This document shows, in pieces, positions 32,525-40,859 of a stretch of 45,797 bases of DNA. The stretch is taken from contig JANLTP010000260.1 in NCBI GenBank assembly GCA_031363055.1, forward strand, positions 1-45,797, written 5' to 3'. How positions within the stretch are numbered: position 1 is the first letter of the stretch; every line of letters begins with the position of its first letter. This DNA is from JANLTP01 sp031363055 (lineage in GTDB: Bacteria; Pseudomonadota; Gammaproteobacteria; Burkholderiales; Burkholderiaceae_E). Made by a program: the position numbers and the translations under genes. Under the pieces are notes generated by a model. That model searched no databases and had not been told where the DNA came from. It was given only the letters and a program-made list of their open reading frames with translations.

Positions 32525-34780
32525 ATGTCGAATCGTCCCGCCTTCCCCACCCCAAGCGACTGGGACAGCCCCGCGACCGCGTTTGTCGTGCCGGAGCGGC
32601 GCAGTCTCGATCAAATCGGCGAACAAACGGCAAAGACCCAACAGACGGCAAAGACCCAATGGCGAATCGACGCCCGTGATGCAAGCGACGACCCGCTGCT
32701 GACTTGCCTGTACGAACTGACCCGACTGCTCGGCAAGCCGATGTCACGAGAAGGGCTGATTGCTGGCCTGCCGCTGGATGACAATCGCCTGACTCCGAGG
32801 CTGCTGGTTCGCGCAGCCAATCGGGCCGGCTTTGTCGCCCGGGTTAGTAAACACACGATCGACCGCCGGATGGCGCCGCTGTGCCCGGTGATTGCGCTAC
32901 TCAGTGACGAGCGCGCCGTCCTGATCACCGAAATTGATCGCGACCGATCGATCGCCAAGGTCATCTATCCGCAAGCACCTGGTGAGTTAGTCGAGTTCTC
33001 TCTGGCCGATCTGCAAGCGCAGTCGATTGGCTACATTATTTCGATCAAGAACCGCTACGAGCTCGATGATCGCGCGCCGGTGGTTCGCGAGCTGTCGCAT
33101 CTGCACTGGTTCTGGGGCGCCTTGTTCAAGCCCTGGCGAACTTATCGGGATGTGCTGGCCGCGTCGTTGCTGATCAACCTGTTCGCGTTGGCCGTACCGC
33201 TGTTCACCATGAATGTCTACGACCGCGTGATCCCGAACAACGCGGTCGAGACCTTATGGACATTTGTGATCGGCGTGACGGCGATCCTTGCGTTCGATCT
33301 GGTCATGAAAGTGTTGCGCGCGCATTTCATCGACGTCGCGGGCAAGAAGATCGATCATGAGATGTCGTCGGCGGTCATGGCGAAGGTCTTGAACACCCGG
33401 CTCGAATCACGGCCGGCCTCGGTCGGTTCATTCGCTGCCAATCTGCGTGCCTTCGAGTCGGTCCGCGAATTTCTGACTTCGGCATCGATGGGTATGCTGG
33501 TCGACTTGCCGTTCGCGATTGTCTTCATTGCGGTCACCGCAGCCATCGGCGGTTGGCTGGCTGTACCGACCCTGCTCGCATTTGTGGTGGTCATCGCGCT
33601 GTCCATCCTGACCCAGAAGCGCATGAAGCCACTGACCGATGCCACCCAGCGTGCCGGACAGCAACGCCATGCAACCTTGATCGAGTCATTGGTGGGTATC
33701 GAAACCATCAAGGCCATGAATATCGAGGGCCGCACGCAAAAGCGCTGGGAAGAAAGTGGCAAGCTGTTGGCTGAAACCGGTGCTCGCATCAAACTCTGGA
33801 GCGCGATTGCCGTCAACAGTACGGCCTGGATCAATCAGGCCGTCACCGTCAGTACCGTCGTGCTCGGGGTCTACCTGATTGTTGACAATCAATTGTCGAT
33901 GGGCGCCCTGATTGCCTGTAGCCAGTTGGCCGGGCGTGCGCTGGCGCCACTCGGTCAGTTGTCGTCGCTGCTGGTTCAATATGACAGCACCCGCAGTGCG
34001 TACGAGGGCATCAATCGCATGATGGACTTGCCGCAAGAGCGCAGCGCGGACAGCAAGTTTGTGATGCGCCGCCGCGTCAAGGGTGCGATTCAGTTCGATC
34101 AGGTTTCGTTCAAATATCCGAACTCCGAAGTACCGGCGCTGGAACGGGTCTCGTTCACGGTTCAGGCCGGCGAGCGGGTAGCCTTGATCGGCAAGATCGG
34201 TTCCGGTAAATCGACCATCGAGAAGTTGCTGATGGGCTTGTATCAACCGACCGCAGGAACCGTTCGCTTCGACGATATTGACAGCAAGCAGATTGATCCG
34301 GCCGAGGTGCGCGCCTCTATCGGTTATGTTCCGCAGGACGTCATGCTGTTTTATGGCACCCTAAGAGAAAATATTGCTATCGCCACGCCGTTGGCCGATG
34401 ACTCGACGGTACTGAAGGCGGCTGCGATGGCCGGCATGCGGACCTTCATCGAGCGCCATCCGCAGGGCATCAACTTGCCTATTGGTGAGCGCGGTGAGTC
34501 GCTGTCTGGCGGGCAACGGCAATCGGTCGCGATCGCCCGCGCGCTGGTCAATGAGCCGCCGATTCTGTTACTCGATGAACCGACCAGTTCCATGGACAGC
34601 GACAGCGAATCGCGAGTGCTGGAGAACCTGCGTGCGTTTTCGGCTGGCCGAACCTTGCTGCTGGTGACCCATCGAATGACCTTGCTGGATATTGTGGATC
34701 GACTGATCGTCGTCGATCAGGGTCGAATCATTGCCGACGGCCCCAAGGACAAGGTTCTCAAAGCCTTGCGCGGAAAGTAG
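32525..34780 (+). CDS. Type I secretion ABC transporter (LapB/HlyB-like)
   Basis: The 751-residue exporter has an N-terminal C39-like domain without the protease Cys (DPLLTCLYELTRLLGKPMS onward), which in HlyB/LapB-type systems holds the substrate. Six transmembrane helices follow (LLINLFALAVPLFTMNVYDR, VIGVTAILAFDLVMKV, LVDLPFAIVFIAVTAAIGGW and others). The nucleotide-binding domain has Walker A GKIGSGKST, signature LSGGQRQ, Walker B ILLLDEPTSSMDS and the switch His in LLVTHRM. The ATG at 32525 is chosen over a TTG at 32450, which has no support. A tandem duplication (acggcaaagacccaa twice, 18-bp phase) gives TAKTQQTAKTQ near the N-terminus. It is 4 bp upstream of the adaptor gene. Confidence 0.92.
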   Translation: MSNRPAFPTPSDWDSPATAFVVPERRSLDQIGEQTAKTQQTAKTQWRIDARDASDDPLLTCLYELTRLLGKPMSREGLIAGLPLDDNRLTPRLLVRAANRAGFVARVSKHTIDRRMAPLCPVIALLSDERAVLITEIDRDRSIAKVIYPQAPGELVEFSLADLQAQSIGYIISIKNRYELDDRAPVVRELSHLHWFWGALFKPWRTYRDVLAASLLINLFALAVPLFTMNVYDRVIPNNAVETLWTFVIGVTAILAFDLVMKVLRAHFIDVAGKKIDHEMSSAVMAKVLNTRLESRPASVGSFAANLRAFESVREFLTSASMGMLVDLPFAIVFIAVTAAIGGWLAVPTLLAFVVVIALSILTQKRMKPLTDATQRAGQQRHATLIESLVGIETIKAMNIEGRTQKRWEESGKLLAETGARIKLWSAIAVNSTAWINQAVTVSTVVLGVYLIVDNQLSMGALIACSQLAGRALAPLGQLSSLLVQYDSTRSAYEGINRMMDLPQERSADSKFVMRRRVKGAIQFDQVSFKYPNSEVPALERVSFTVQAGERVALIGKIGSGKSTIEKLLMGLYQPTAGTVRFDDIDSKQIDPAEVRASIGYVPQDVMLFYGTLRENIAIATPLADDSTVLKAAAMAGMRTFIERHPQGINLPIGERGESLSGGQRQSVAIARALVNEPPILLLDEPTSSMDSDSESRVLENLRAFSAGRTLLLVTHRMTLLDIVDRLIVVDQGRIIADGPKDKVLKALRGK

Positions 34781-34784
34781 CGCG

Positions 34785-36137
34785 ATGAAAACCACCCGCA
34801 ACCATCCGATCCGCGACTCGATTGTGTCCGCCTTCAAGAATGACGCACGCGATGCCTATGTTGAACAGACACCGGCCGGCGGGCGCAAAATCATCTGGCT
34901 GGCACTGGCTTGTGTCGGCTGTTTAATCATTTGGGCTTCGATCGCGCAAGTTGAGGAAGTGACCCGCGGCGATGGCAAGGTCATACCGTCGCAGAGCATA
35001 CAGATGGTGCAAAGTTTTGACGGCGGTGTGATCGCGGAAATACTCACGCGTGAAGGCGCGGCGGTTCAGAAGGATCAGGCGCTGGTGCGCATTGAGGCCG
35101 TGCGCGCCGACTCGCAAAAGGGCGAATCGGTCAGCCGAAAGTATGCGTTGCGCGCCAAACTCGCGCGACTGCAAGCCGACGCGAGTGGCCAGGATCGCCT
35201 GTCGATTGATGCCGATTCCCGAGCAATCGCGCCGTTGGCCGTACAGCGCGAGGAATCGTTGTTCCAGGCGCGCCGCCTGGAGTTATCGAGCAGCCTGAGG
35301 GTCATCGACGGCCAGATTGCGCAACGCCGCGAAGAAGCCCGTGAGGCCGTCGCGCGACGCGATTCGTCAGTCGCCACCCTGGCGCTGCTCGAGCGTGAAG
35401 TCAACGTCACCAAGCCGCTTTTGAAGACCGGCGCCGTGTCCGAGATCGAAATCATTCGTCTGGAGCGCGATCTGGCCCGCAGTCAAGGCGAGAGCGCGAT
35501 GTCAGCCACCCAGATTGACCGCCTGGGCGCCGCCATGGGCGAGGCGCGTCAGCGGCGCCTTGAAACCGAAGAAAGTTTTCGCGCCAAGGCACGCGCGGAA
35601 CTCAACGAGACTGCCAGCGAATTGGCACGACTCGACGAATCCCTGAAAGCGCTCGACGATCGCGTCACCAAGACCATCTTGCGCGCACCGGTCGACGGTA
35701 TTGTCAAAACCTTGCATGCCAAATCGATTGGCAGTGTCGTGCAGTCAGGCAAGGAGGTGGTCGAGATCGTGCCGAAGGATGACACCTTGTTATTGGAAGC
35801 CAAGGTCAATCCGCGCGATATTGCCTACCTGCACCTCGGTCAGCATGCGACGGTTCGCCTGACAGCGTACGACTACGCGGTGCATGGTGGTTTGTCGGGC
35901 ACGCTCGAACACATCTCCGCCGACACCGTCACCGACGAAAAAGGCAATGCCTTTTATATCGTCAGAGTGCGTACGGTGCGCCCGGCCGCCGACGGCGGTG
36001 GCATCGGCAGCAAGGCGCGGCCGATCATCGCCGGCATGACGGCATCGGTCGACGTGTTGACCGGCAAGCGGACCGTGCTGACCTACCTGTTGAAGCCGAT
36101 CATGCGCGCCCAGGCCAAGGCGTTTACGGAACGCTGA
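34785..36137 (+). CDS. Type I secretion membrane-fusion protein (HlyD/LapC-like)
   Basis: This periplasmic adaptor has one transmembrane helix (IIWLALACVGCLIIWASIA, about residues 36-54), a first lipoyl half (GDGKVIPSQSIQMVQSFDGG), a long coiled coil rich in Arg/Glu/Ala (about 120-300), a second lipoyl half (TILRAPVDGIVKTLHAKSIG) and a beta-barrel (NPRDIAYLHLGQHATVRLTA). It joins the ABC transporter to TolC. The 450-residue length is typical. The ATG at 34785 lies 4 bp after the ABC transporter stop codon, so the two are translated together. Confidence 0.93.
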   Translation: MKTTRNHPIRDSIVSAFKNDARDAYVEQTPAGGRKIIWLALACVGCLIIWASIAQVEEVTRGDGKVIPSQSIQMVQSFDGGVIAEILTREGAAVQKDQALVRIEAVRADSQKGESVSRKYALRAKLARLQADASGQDRLSIDADSRAIAPLAVQREESLFQARRLELSSSLRVIDGQIAQRREEAREAVARRDSSVATLALLEREVNVTKPLLKTGAVSEIEIIRLERDLARSQGESAMSATQIDRLGAAMGEARQRRLETEESFRAKARAELNETASELARLDESLKALDDRVTKTILRAPVDGIVKTLHAKSIGSVVQSGKEVVEIVPKDDTLLLEAKVNPRDIAYLHLGQHATVRLTAYDYAVHGGLSGTLEHISADTVTDEKGNAFYIVRVRTVRPAADGGGIGSKARPIIAGMTASVDVLTGKRTVLTYLLKPIMRAQAKAFTER

Positions 36138-36142
36138 ACACG

Positions 36143-36177
36143 CGATCGGAATACGATAAACGATCGTAGTACGATAA
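36143..36177 (+). promoter_or_regulatory. 18-bp-phased direct repeat ahead of the histidine kinase gene
   Basis: cgatcggaatacgataa (36143-36159) and cgatcgtagtacgataa (36161-36177) are near-identical copies. They fill most of the gap between the adaptor gene and the TTG start of the kinase. They may bind the response regulator or just be a local duplication. Confidence 0.4.
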
Positions 36178-36207
36178 GGGCTTCGATCCATCTGTCACGA
36201 AGCCGAC

Positions 36208-37425
36208 TTGCTCAAGCGTCTTTTCGCACACCGCAGCTCACTCAGAGCGCGACTGATCCTGGCGATCAGCGCGCTGGCGCTGGCCTTTTGTGTGCTCCTG
36301 CTGGTCATTCAGGTCGAGACCACGCGGCGTGCCGTTCGGGAAGAAGTTGAAGCCGGTAACCGGATCACCGCCCAACTGCTGACGCGAGTCGCCCAGATTG
36401 CCGGCGCCGAAGGCTTGCTGGCGCTGCGCACGTTTCTTGAGGGTACCGGCCGGATCCGAGCCAATAATATCAAACTGCTCAGTGCCAGCAGCGAAATTCT
36501 TTATCAATCACCGCCCAGCCAATACAAGCGCAACAGCCAGGCGCCGGATTGGTTTGCCGCCTGGGTGTTACCGGTCTTTGCCCCGCGAGTCATCAATGTC
36601 GCCGGTGGCCAACTGATCATCGAACCGGAAGCGTCGCGCGCCGCGCTCGATGGCTGGGAAGACACGCGTGATCTGGCCAGCCTCAGCGCTCTGTTCATGC
36701 TTGCCAGTGTGCTGGTCGTGGCCCTGGTGGCCGGACGGCAGGCCGACCGCACCGAGAGCGAACTCGAAAACAGCCGCGCCGTCCACGATTGGTTGCAGTC
36801 ACGGATTGAGAACGAGCGCAAGTATCTGGCGCAGGAACTGCACGACGAAGTCGCCCAATCGGTGACCGCCATCAAGTCGCTGGCTCTGGCCCTGCCGGCA
36901 CTTTCCAGCGAGCAATCGAATCAGGCAGCCAGCGCGATTGCCGATGGCGCTACCCAACTGTACGACAGCATGCAGGCAATTGTTTCGCGGCTGCGACCCT
37001 TGGCCATTGACAGCCTCGGGCTTTCGGCGAGCCTGCAAGATTTGGTTGATCAGGCCAGCCGCTCGCCAAAATCGCCGGCTATTGAATTGAGCATGAGTCG
37101 AGCAGACGCGGTGCCGGACGCCTTGCGCCTGACTGTGTTTCGCATTGCTCAGGAAGCGCTGACCAATGCGTTGCGGCATGCACAAGCCAATCGCATTCGG
37201 ATTGCCTTGACCGTGAATCAGCAGAGAATCGAGCTATCGGTCAACGACGATGGCAAGGGCCTGGGCGGCGGCGGCCTCACTCCGACCGGTATCGACGCCA
37301 CTCGACGCGGCTTCGGGCTGCGCGGCATGCAGGAACGGGCCGAGGCAGCGGGTGGCAAATTAACCTTGGTCAACGGCGTGTTGGGTGGTGTCTGCTTGCG
37401 GGCTGACTTGCCGGTGTTGTCATGA
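36208..37425 (+). CDS. Sensor histidine kinase of the NarL/UhpB type
   Basis: The 405-residue kinase has two transmembrane helices (about 17-37 and 157-177) around a periplasmic sensor domain of about 120 residues, a HAMP-like or coiled segment, a HisKA_3 box (KYLAQELHDEVAQSVTAIKS; phospho-His 212) and an HATPase domain (FRIAQEALTNALRHAQANRI; NDDGKGLGGGG; GFGLRGMQERAEAAGG). It starts with TTG at 36208. It overlaps the response regulator gene by 4 bp. It follows the secretion genes on the same strand. Signal and targets are unknown. NarL-type kinases with this layout include the PQQ- and methanol-oxidation regulators, but nothing here proves that link. Confidence 0.92.
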   Translation: MLKRLFAHRSSLRARLILAISALALAFCVLLLVIQVETTRRAVREEVEAGNRITAQLLTRVAQIAGAEGLLALRTFLEGTGRIRANNIKLLSASSEILYQSPPSQYKRNSQAPDWFAAWVLPVFAPRVINVAGGQLIIEPEASRAALDGWEDTRDLASLSALFMLASVLVVALVAGRQADRTESELENSRAVHDWLQSRIENERKYLAQELHDEVAQSVTAIKSLALALPALSSEQSNQAASAIADGATQLYDSMQAIVSRLRPLAIDSLGLSASLQDLVDQASRSPKSPAIELSMSRADAVPDALRLTVFRIAQEALTNALRHAQANRIRIALTVNQQRIELSVNDDGKGLGGGGLTPTGIDATRRGFGLRGMQERAEAAGGKLTLVNGVLGGVCLRADLPVLS

Positions 37426-38069
37426 TTCGGGTCATGCTCTGCGATGACCATGCGTTGGTGCGTATGGGCTTTCGATTACTGTTGCAAAACGCCGGCGATA
37501 TCGAGGTGGTGGCTGAGGCCGAATCCGGCGAACAGGCTCGCACGCTCTACCGCACTCACTTGCCCGACGTTCTGGTCATGGATCTCGCTCTGGCCGGCGC
37601 CAGCGGAATCGAAACCACGACGCGATTGCTGGCGCACTTTCCACAGGCCAAGGTGCTGGCATTGTCGGCTCATGAAGACACCAGCTTTGTTGCGCAAATG
37701 CTCAAGGCTGGCGCACTCGGTTATTTGTCAAAGCGGACAGCGCCCGAAACCCTCGTCGAGGCGGTACGTGCGATCGCCCGCGGCGAGCGTTATCTGGATC
37801 CGACCCTGGCGCAGCGCATCGATCAGTCGCGACTGACCGAACAAGCGCGTCCGTTCGATGCGCTGTCAGAGCGCGAGTTCGAGGTCTTCATTCACCTCGC
37901 GCAGGGCCTGTCGGTCATTCGTATCGCCGAGTTGTTGTCACTCTCCGGCAACACCGTCGGTACTCATCTGTACAACATCAAACGCAAACTGGCGGTCTCG
38001 AATCAGGCCGAGTTATCGTTGATGGCCATGCGCCACGGCCTGCTTGATTCAGGGCCCGGCGGACCCTGA
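37422..38069 (+). CDS. NarL/FixJ-family response regulator
   Basis: The receiver domain holds Asp8/Asp9 (MLCDDHALVRMG), the phospho-acceptor Asp54 (VLVMDLALAGASG), and Lys104 (LGYLSKRTAPE). The C-terminal LuxR-type helix-turn-helix is ALSEREFEVFIHLAQGLSVI then AELLSLSGNTVGTHLYNIK. The start overlaps the kinase stop as ATGA, so the pair is translationally coupled. The 215-residue length is normal. Confidence 0.94.
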   Translation: MIRVMLCDDHALVRMGFRLLLQNAGDIEVVAEAESGEQARTLYRTHLPDVLVMDLALAGASGIETTTRLLAHFPQAKVLALSAHEDTSFVAQMLKAGALGYLSKRTAPETLVEAVRAIARGERYLDPTLAQRIDQSRLTEQARPFDALSEREFEVFIHLAQGLSVIRIAELLSLSGNTVGTHLYNIKRKLAVSNQAELSLMAMRHGLLDSGPGGP

Positions 38070-38129
38070 GCAATTGGCGATCTGCAGGCTGCCTGCAGGC
38101 GGCCTGTGTCGAGAGCAGTGTGCTCCGTG

Positions 38130-39341
38130 TTACTCGGCTATGCGCAAGGCCGCCGGACCGCCGGGCATATTGATGCGATCGCCAGGATCAACCAGACGCT
38201 GGCCGGACAAATCAAATACCATGATGTGGCGCTCGAACATGTTCTGAACCAGCAGCGTCTTGCTGTCGCGCGAAAATGCCGCGCCTTGCGACCAACGTCC
38301 GATCGGCGCCTCGCCGACTCGAGAGAACTCAAAACCATTGACCCGGTATAGCAGCACTTTTCCGGTGGGCGAGGCGAAGGCGGCGCTCGGTGCCTTGGTG
38401 GAACCGGCATGAGCAACCACTGCCATCCAGCGGCCATCGCGCGAAATGGTCAGACCCTCGGGTGTGTCGGTGCCCAGATCGAGCGTGGCAACCACTCGGG
38501 CCGGCGCGCGCCGGGTATCAATGACGCTCAAGGTATCGACATCGCCGGTACCGCGCCCGATGTTGGCCACGACCACCATGCCGCCGTTTGGATGCGCGAC
38601 CATGGCATAAGGGCGAATGCCCACCGAGATGTCCTGACCCGTCGCCTTGACGTTCAGGCCATCGACGGTCAGCACCGTGACTTGATGATCATTCTGTCGG
38701 GTGACCAGCGCCAGCGTGTCGTTGTTGGCGAAAACCACATGACTGGGCAGCGAATCGGGCTTGCCGACCGTGATTTTCTCGATAACCCGCACGGTACTGC
38801 CGCGCACCGCCAGCACGCTGACTGTTCCCTCGTTTCGATTGGCGACCAACGCCAGGTCACCGGCGCGGTTAAACGAAACGCCGGCTGCCCCGGCACCTAA
38901 CTCAACAGTGTTGAGCACCTTGGGTGGCAGGTTCTTGATGTCAATGACCGACAGGCGATTATCCGGAATGGTTTTGGACGGATCGGCCGGATCAATTTTC
39001 TGGCCTGAGGTCACCAATGCAATCGACTCGTCGGGCGAAACCGCCACCGTTTGCGGCGGACCCGCGACACTCGCCGGTGCGTTGACCTGGCCCAGCACCT
39101 TGACCGGATTGGCACCCAGATCAATGACGGTGACCGTGTCAGGACTCGGGTTACCCACCACTCGGGTCTGACCATTTTCCCAGAACATCTTGTGATCATT
39201 TGCCGACACCGCGATCTGCGCCTGGGCGTTCCGCGCCAGCAAAACGGTGAAGGCCAGGGCGAACGCACGCGCCAAGCGGGACGATGCAGCATTTGGAGTC
39301 AGCGTCGTAACGCCGGGCAACGACGAGCAACTCAATTTCAT
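38130..39341 (-). CDS. Secreted YVTN-type beta-propeller protein
   Basis: The 403-residue protein has a signal peptide ending NAQA/Q and a series of beta-propeller blades: PDTVTVIDLGANPVKVLG, NRLSVIDIKNLPPKVLNTVE, NRNEGTVSVLAVRGSTV, DTLSVIDTRRAPARVVATLD, then DLSGQRLVDPGDRINMPGG. Such propellers resemble the YncE/cytochrome cd1-like group, several of which are found with PQQ-dependent alcohol oxidation, but no enzyme of that kind is in the window. It converges with the response regulator gene. Upstream lies a 10-bp tandem array. Function unknown. Confidence 0.82.
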   Translation of the reverse strand: MKLSCSSLPGVTTLTPNAASSRLARAFALAFTVLLARNAQAQIAVSANDHKMFWENGQTRVVGNPSPDTVTVIDLGANPVKVLGQVNAPASVAGPPQTVAVSPDESIALVTSGQKIDPADPSKTIPDNRLSVIDIKNLPPKVLNTVELGAGAAGVSFNRAGDLALVANRNEGTVSVLAVRGSTVRVIEKITVGKPDSLPSHVVFANNDTLALVTRQNDHQVTVLTVDGLNVKATGQDISVGIRPYAMVAHPNGGMVVVANIGRGTGDVDTLSVIDTRRAPARVVATLDLGTDTPEGLTISRDGRWMAVVAHAGSTKAPSAAFASPTGKVLLYRVNGFEFSRVGEAPIGRWSQGAAFSRDSKTLLVQNMFERHIMVFDLSGQRLVDPGDRINMPGGPAALRIAE

Positions 39342-39440
39342 GGAATATTCAGCCGAGGATTATCGAGAAAAGTAGCAGACCCCTCGAGTTTATGCTGACT
39401 CGTCCGAAATTTATGCTGTCTCGGTCGGGAATCGATGCCT

Positions 39441-39500
39441 TCCGCGGTATATCGCGGTATATCGCGGTATATCGCGGCATATCGGGACATATCGAGACAA
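39441..39500. repeat. 10-bp tandem array (atcgcggtat) of six units
   Basis: Six contiguous 10-bp units, perfect in the middle (39451-39460, 39461-39470) and decaying at both ends. The period is one helical turn and the unit is nearly self-complementary (tatatcgcgg/ccgcgatata). It lies about 100 bp upstream of the beta-propeller gene. This could be a phased regulator-binding array or simple slippage. Confidence 0.7.
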
Positions 39501-39674
39501 GCCGTGGCAAAACGTCGACGTTGGCTGGCATTTGAACCTAAACCGGCGCAGGCGAAATCAAACGAGATATAGGACAGCGAGGACAGCGCGCACTGCCTGG
39601 CAATAATCGGAGTGGGCGCTGGGCGCGAGTCTTGAACCAAAATAGGAGAAACTCGAAACGCCGATACCAGAAAA

Positions 39675-39830
39675 TTACTCGACCCAGTTTTCAATGGCGA
39701 GACCCGGAAATGGTTCAAAGTCACGCACATTGTTAGTCACCAACACAACGCCGAGAGAGATCGCGTGTGATGCGATTAGCTTGTCGAGTCGGTTCTTCTG
39801 GCTCTCTTCAGTCGCAAGACGAATCGACCC
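39675..39830 (-). pseudogene. VapC PIN-toxin remnant (C-terminal fragment)
   Basis: The minus strand from 39830 to the TAA at 39675 reads LDKLIASHAISLGVVLVTNN then VRDFEPFPGLAIENWVE, the classic C-terminus of VapC toxins with the last acidic residues. A TAG at 39831-39833 is in frame just upstream, there is no start codon, and about two thirds of the domain is missing. No antitoxin gene is seen. Confidence 0.8.
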
Positions 39831-40212
39831 CTAGGCTTGACCCGCTTGCTGATCGAAGGGGGCGACCGGGATATCTTCGATCAGACTAGCCAGGACCCGA
39901 CGCGATGGGCACCGCGTCGATGTCAGCGCTTACGGCAGTCGCAAGCGCGCTAAGCCGCTAGCAGAGCCAGCGGGTCTCCCAACGAACTAGCCAAAGTCGC
40001 TCGACTCGCTTACAGAAATTCTTCCAGAATCTCCCAAAACGTGGGGATTCCGCGAATCGTTGGACCTGCTATGCTAAAGTTTAAACGTCTTTGTCCTCAC
40101 AACCACGTTGAACATAATGTTGTTAGCGACGCTTGATCGGCCGCGCCGTGCAAGCGAAAATTCGATAGAGATCATGGCGAATTTCTGCGAAGTTCAATTG
40201 GAGCAAACTCTC
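39831..40212. other. 382-bp stretch without a recognisable gene
   Basis: Between the VapC remnant and the secreted-protein gene I find no credible frame. The stretch contains several small imperfect hairpins (for example ccgct...agcgg near 39955, cgcttg...caagcg near 40130) and may be decayed mobile or toxin-antitoxin DNA. Confidence 0.35.
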
Positions 40213-40712
40213 ATGAAAAAATCGTATCTCGGGGGAGGGCAGTCGCCGTCGCGACCTTGGTTGCCGGTCTGACAGTTTCCACATTCGCGCAGGCGCAACC
40301 GACCTATAAGGCCTATTGCCACTCGGTCGGGACAGCGCCCCAGGAGCCAATCGGCGATCGCGCCGGGCACGCCATGTCCGCACCCTCGTTTGCCTGCCGC
40401 GCTGAAGGGGGGCCCATGGACGGAGCTGTGATGACTGGTTCCGCGTATTACCAATGGGATGGCACAAGCGCAATTCAGCGTGGCGCCATCGGCATCTACA
40501 GAAAGGCCGGATCTTCGTTGATCTGGTCGAACTCGGAGGGCAAACTGTCGTTGATCATGGTTGACGGCAAAGTAACCGGATCAAGCGGCTCCGGACAAGG
40601 AACCTACACGCTGGCAACCGGAGCGGCGTCTGCGCTTGCCGGAAGGGGCTATTCGTATGTGACCAAAAACACAGGCTTTAATCAGTTTGTGATTGAAACC
40701 ACCAACGACTAG
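40213..40712 (+). pseudogene. Small exported protein with a one-base frameshift in its signal peptide
   Basis: From 40239 a frame encodes AVAVATLVAGLTVSTFAQAQ, a good signal peptide with an AQA cleavage site, then about 135 residues of mature protein (YKAYCHSVGTAPQEPIGDRA to VIETTND) with no family I recognise. That frame has no ATG or ribosome-binding site. An ATG at 40213 with GGAG 10 bases upstream encodes MKKSYLG but is one base out. Adding one base in the A6 run (40215-40220) or the G5 run (40231-40235) would join the two, giving MKKIVSRGRAVAVATL or MKKSYLGGRAVAVATL. It may be a sequencing error, a phase-variable gene or a young pseudogene. An initiating TTG at 40257 is a weak alternative. 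Confidence 0.6.
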
Positions 40713-40803
40713 TCGTGCGCTCGCCGAGTGAGCCGAATTGTGTAGTGTTCGATCAAGCGAGCCGGATATGGCGCGCTGACGATAATTGCTCTGTAGACGC
40801 CGC

Positions 40804-40823
40804 AGTTTGTTTGTTTACAAACT
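40804..40823. promoter_or_regulatory. Inverted repeat upstream of the formate dehydrogenase operon
   Basis: AGTTTG (40804-40809) and CAAACT (40818-40823) form a perfect 6-bp-arm inverted repeat around TTTGTTTA, 36 bp before the ATG at 40860. The AT-rich repeat stands out in GC-rich surroundings, as an operator would. Confidence 0.45.
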
Positions 40824-40859
40824 AAACTGGGGCGTCGTCAATCGTATTCGAAGCCGTTT

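Noticed and set aside
40080..40140. Possible integron attC site (GTTAGCG plus flanking complementary segments)
   Set aside because: The core does not match GTTRRRY, no second site follows the next gene and no integron integrase is present.
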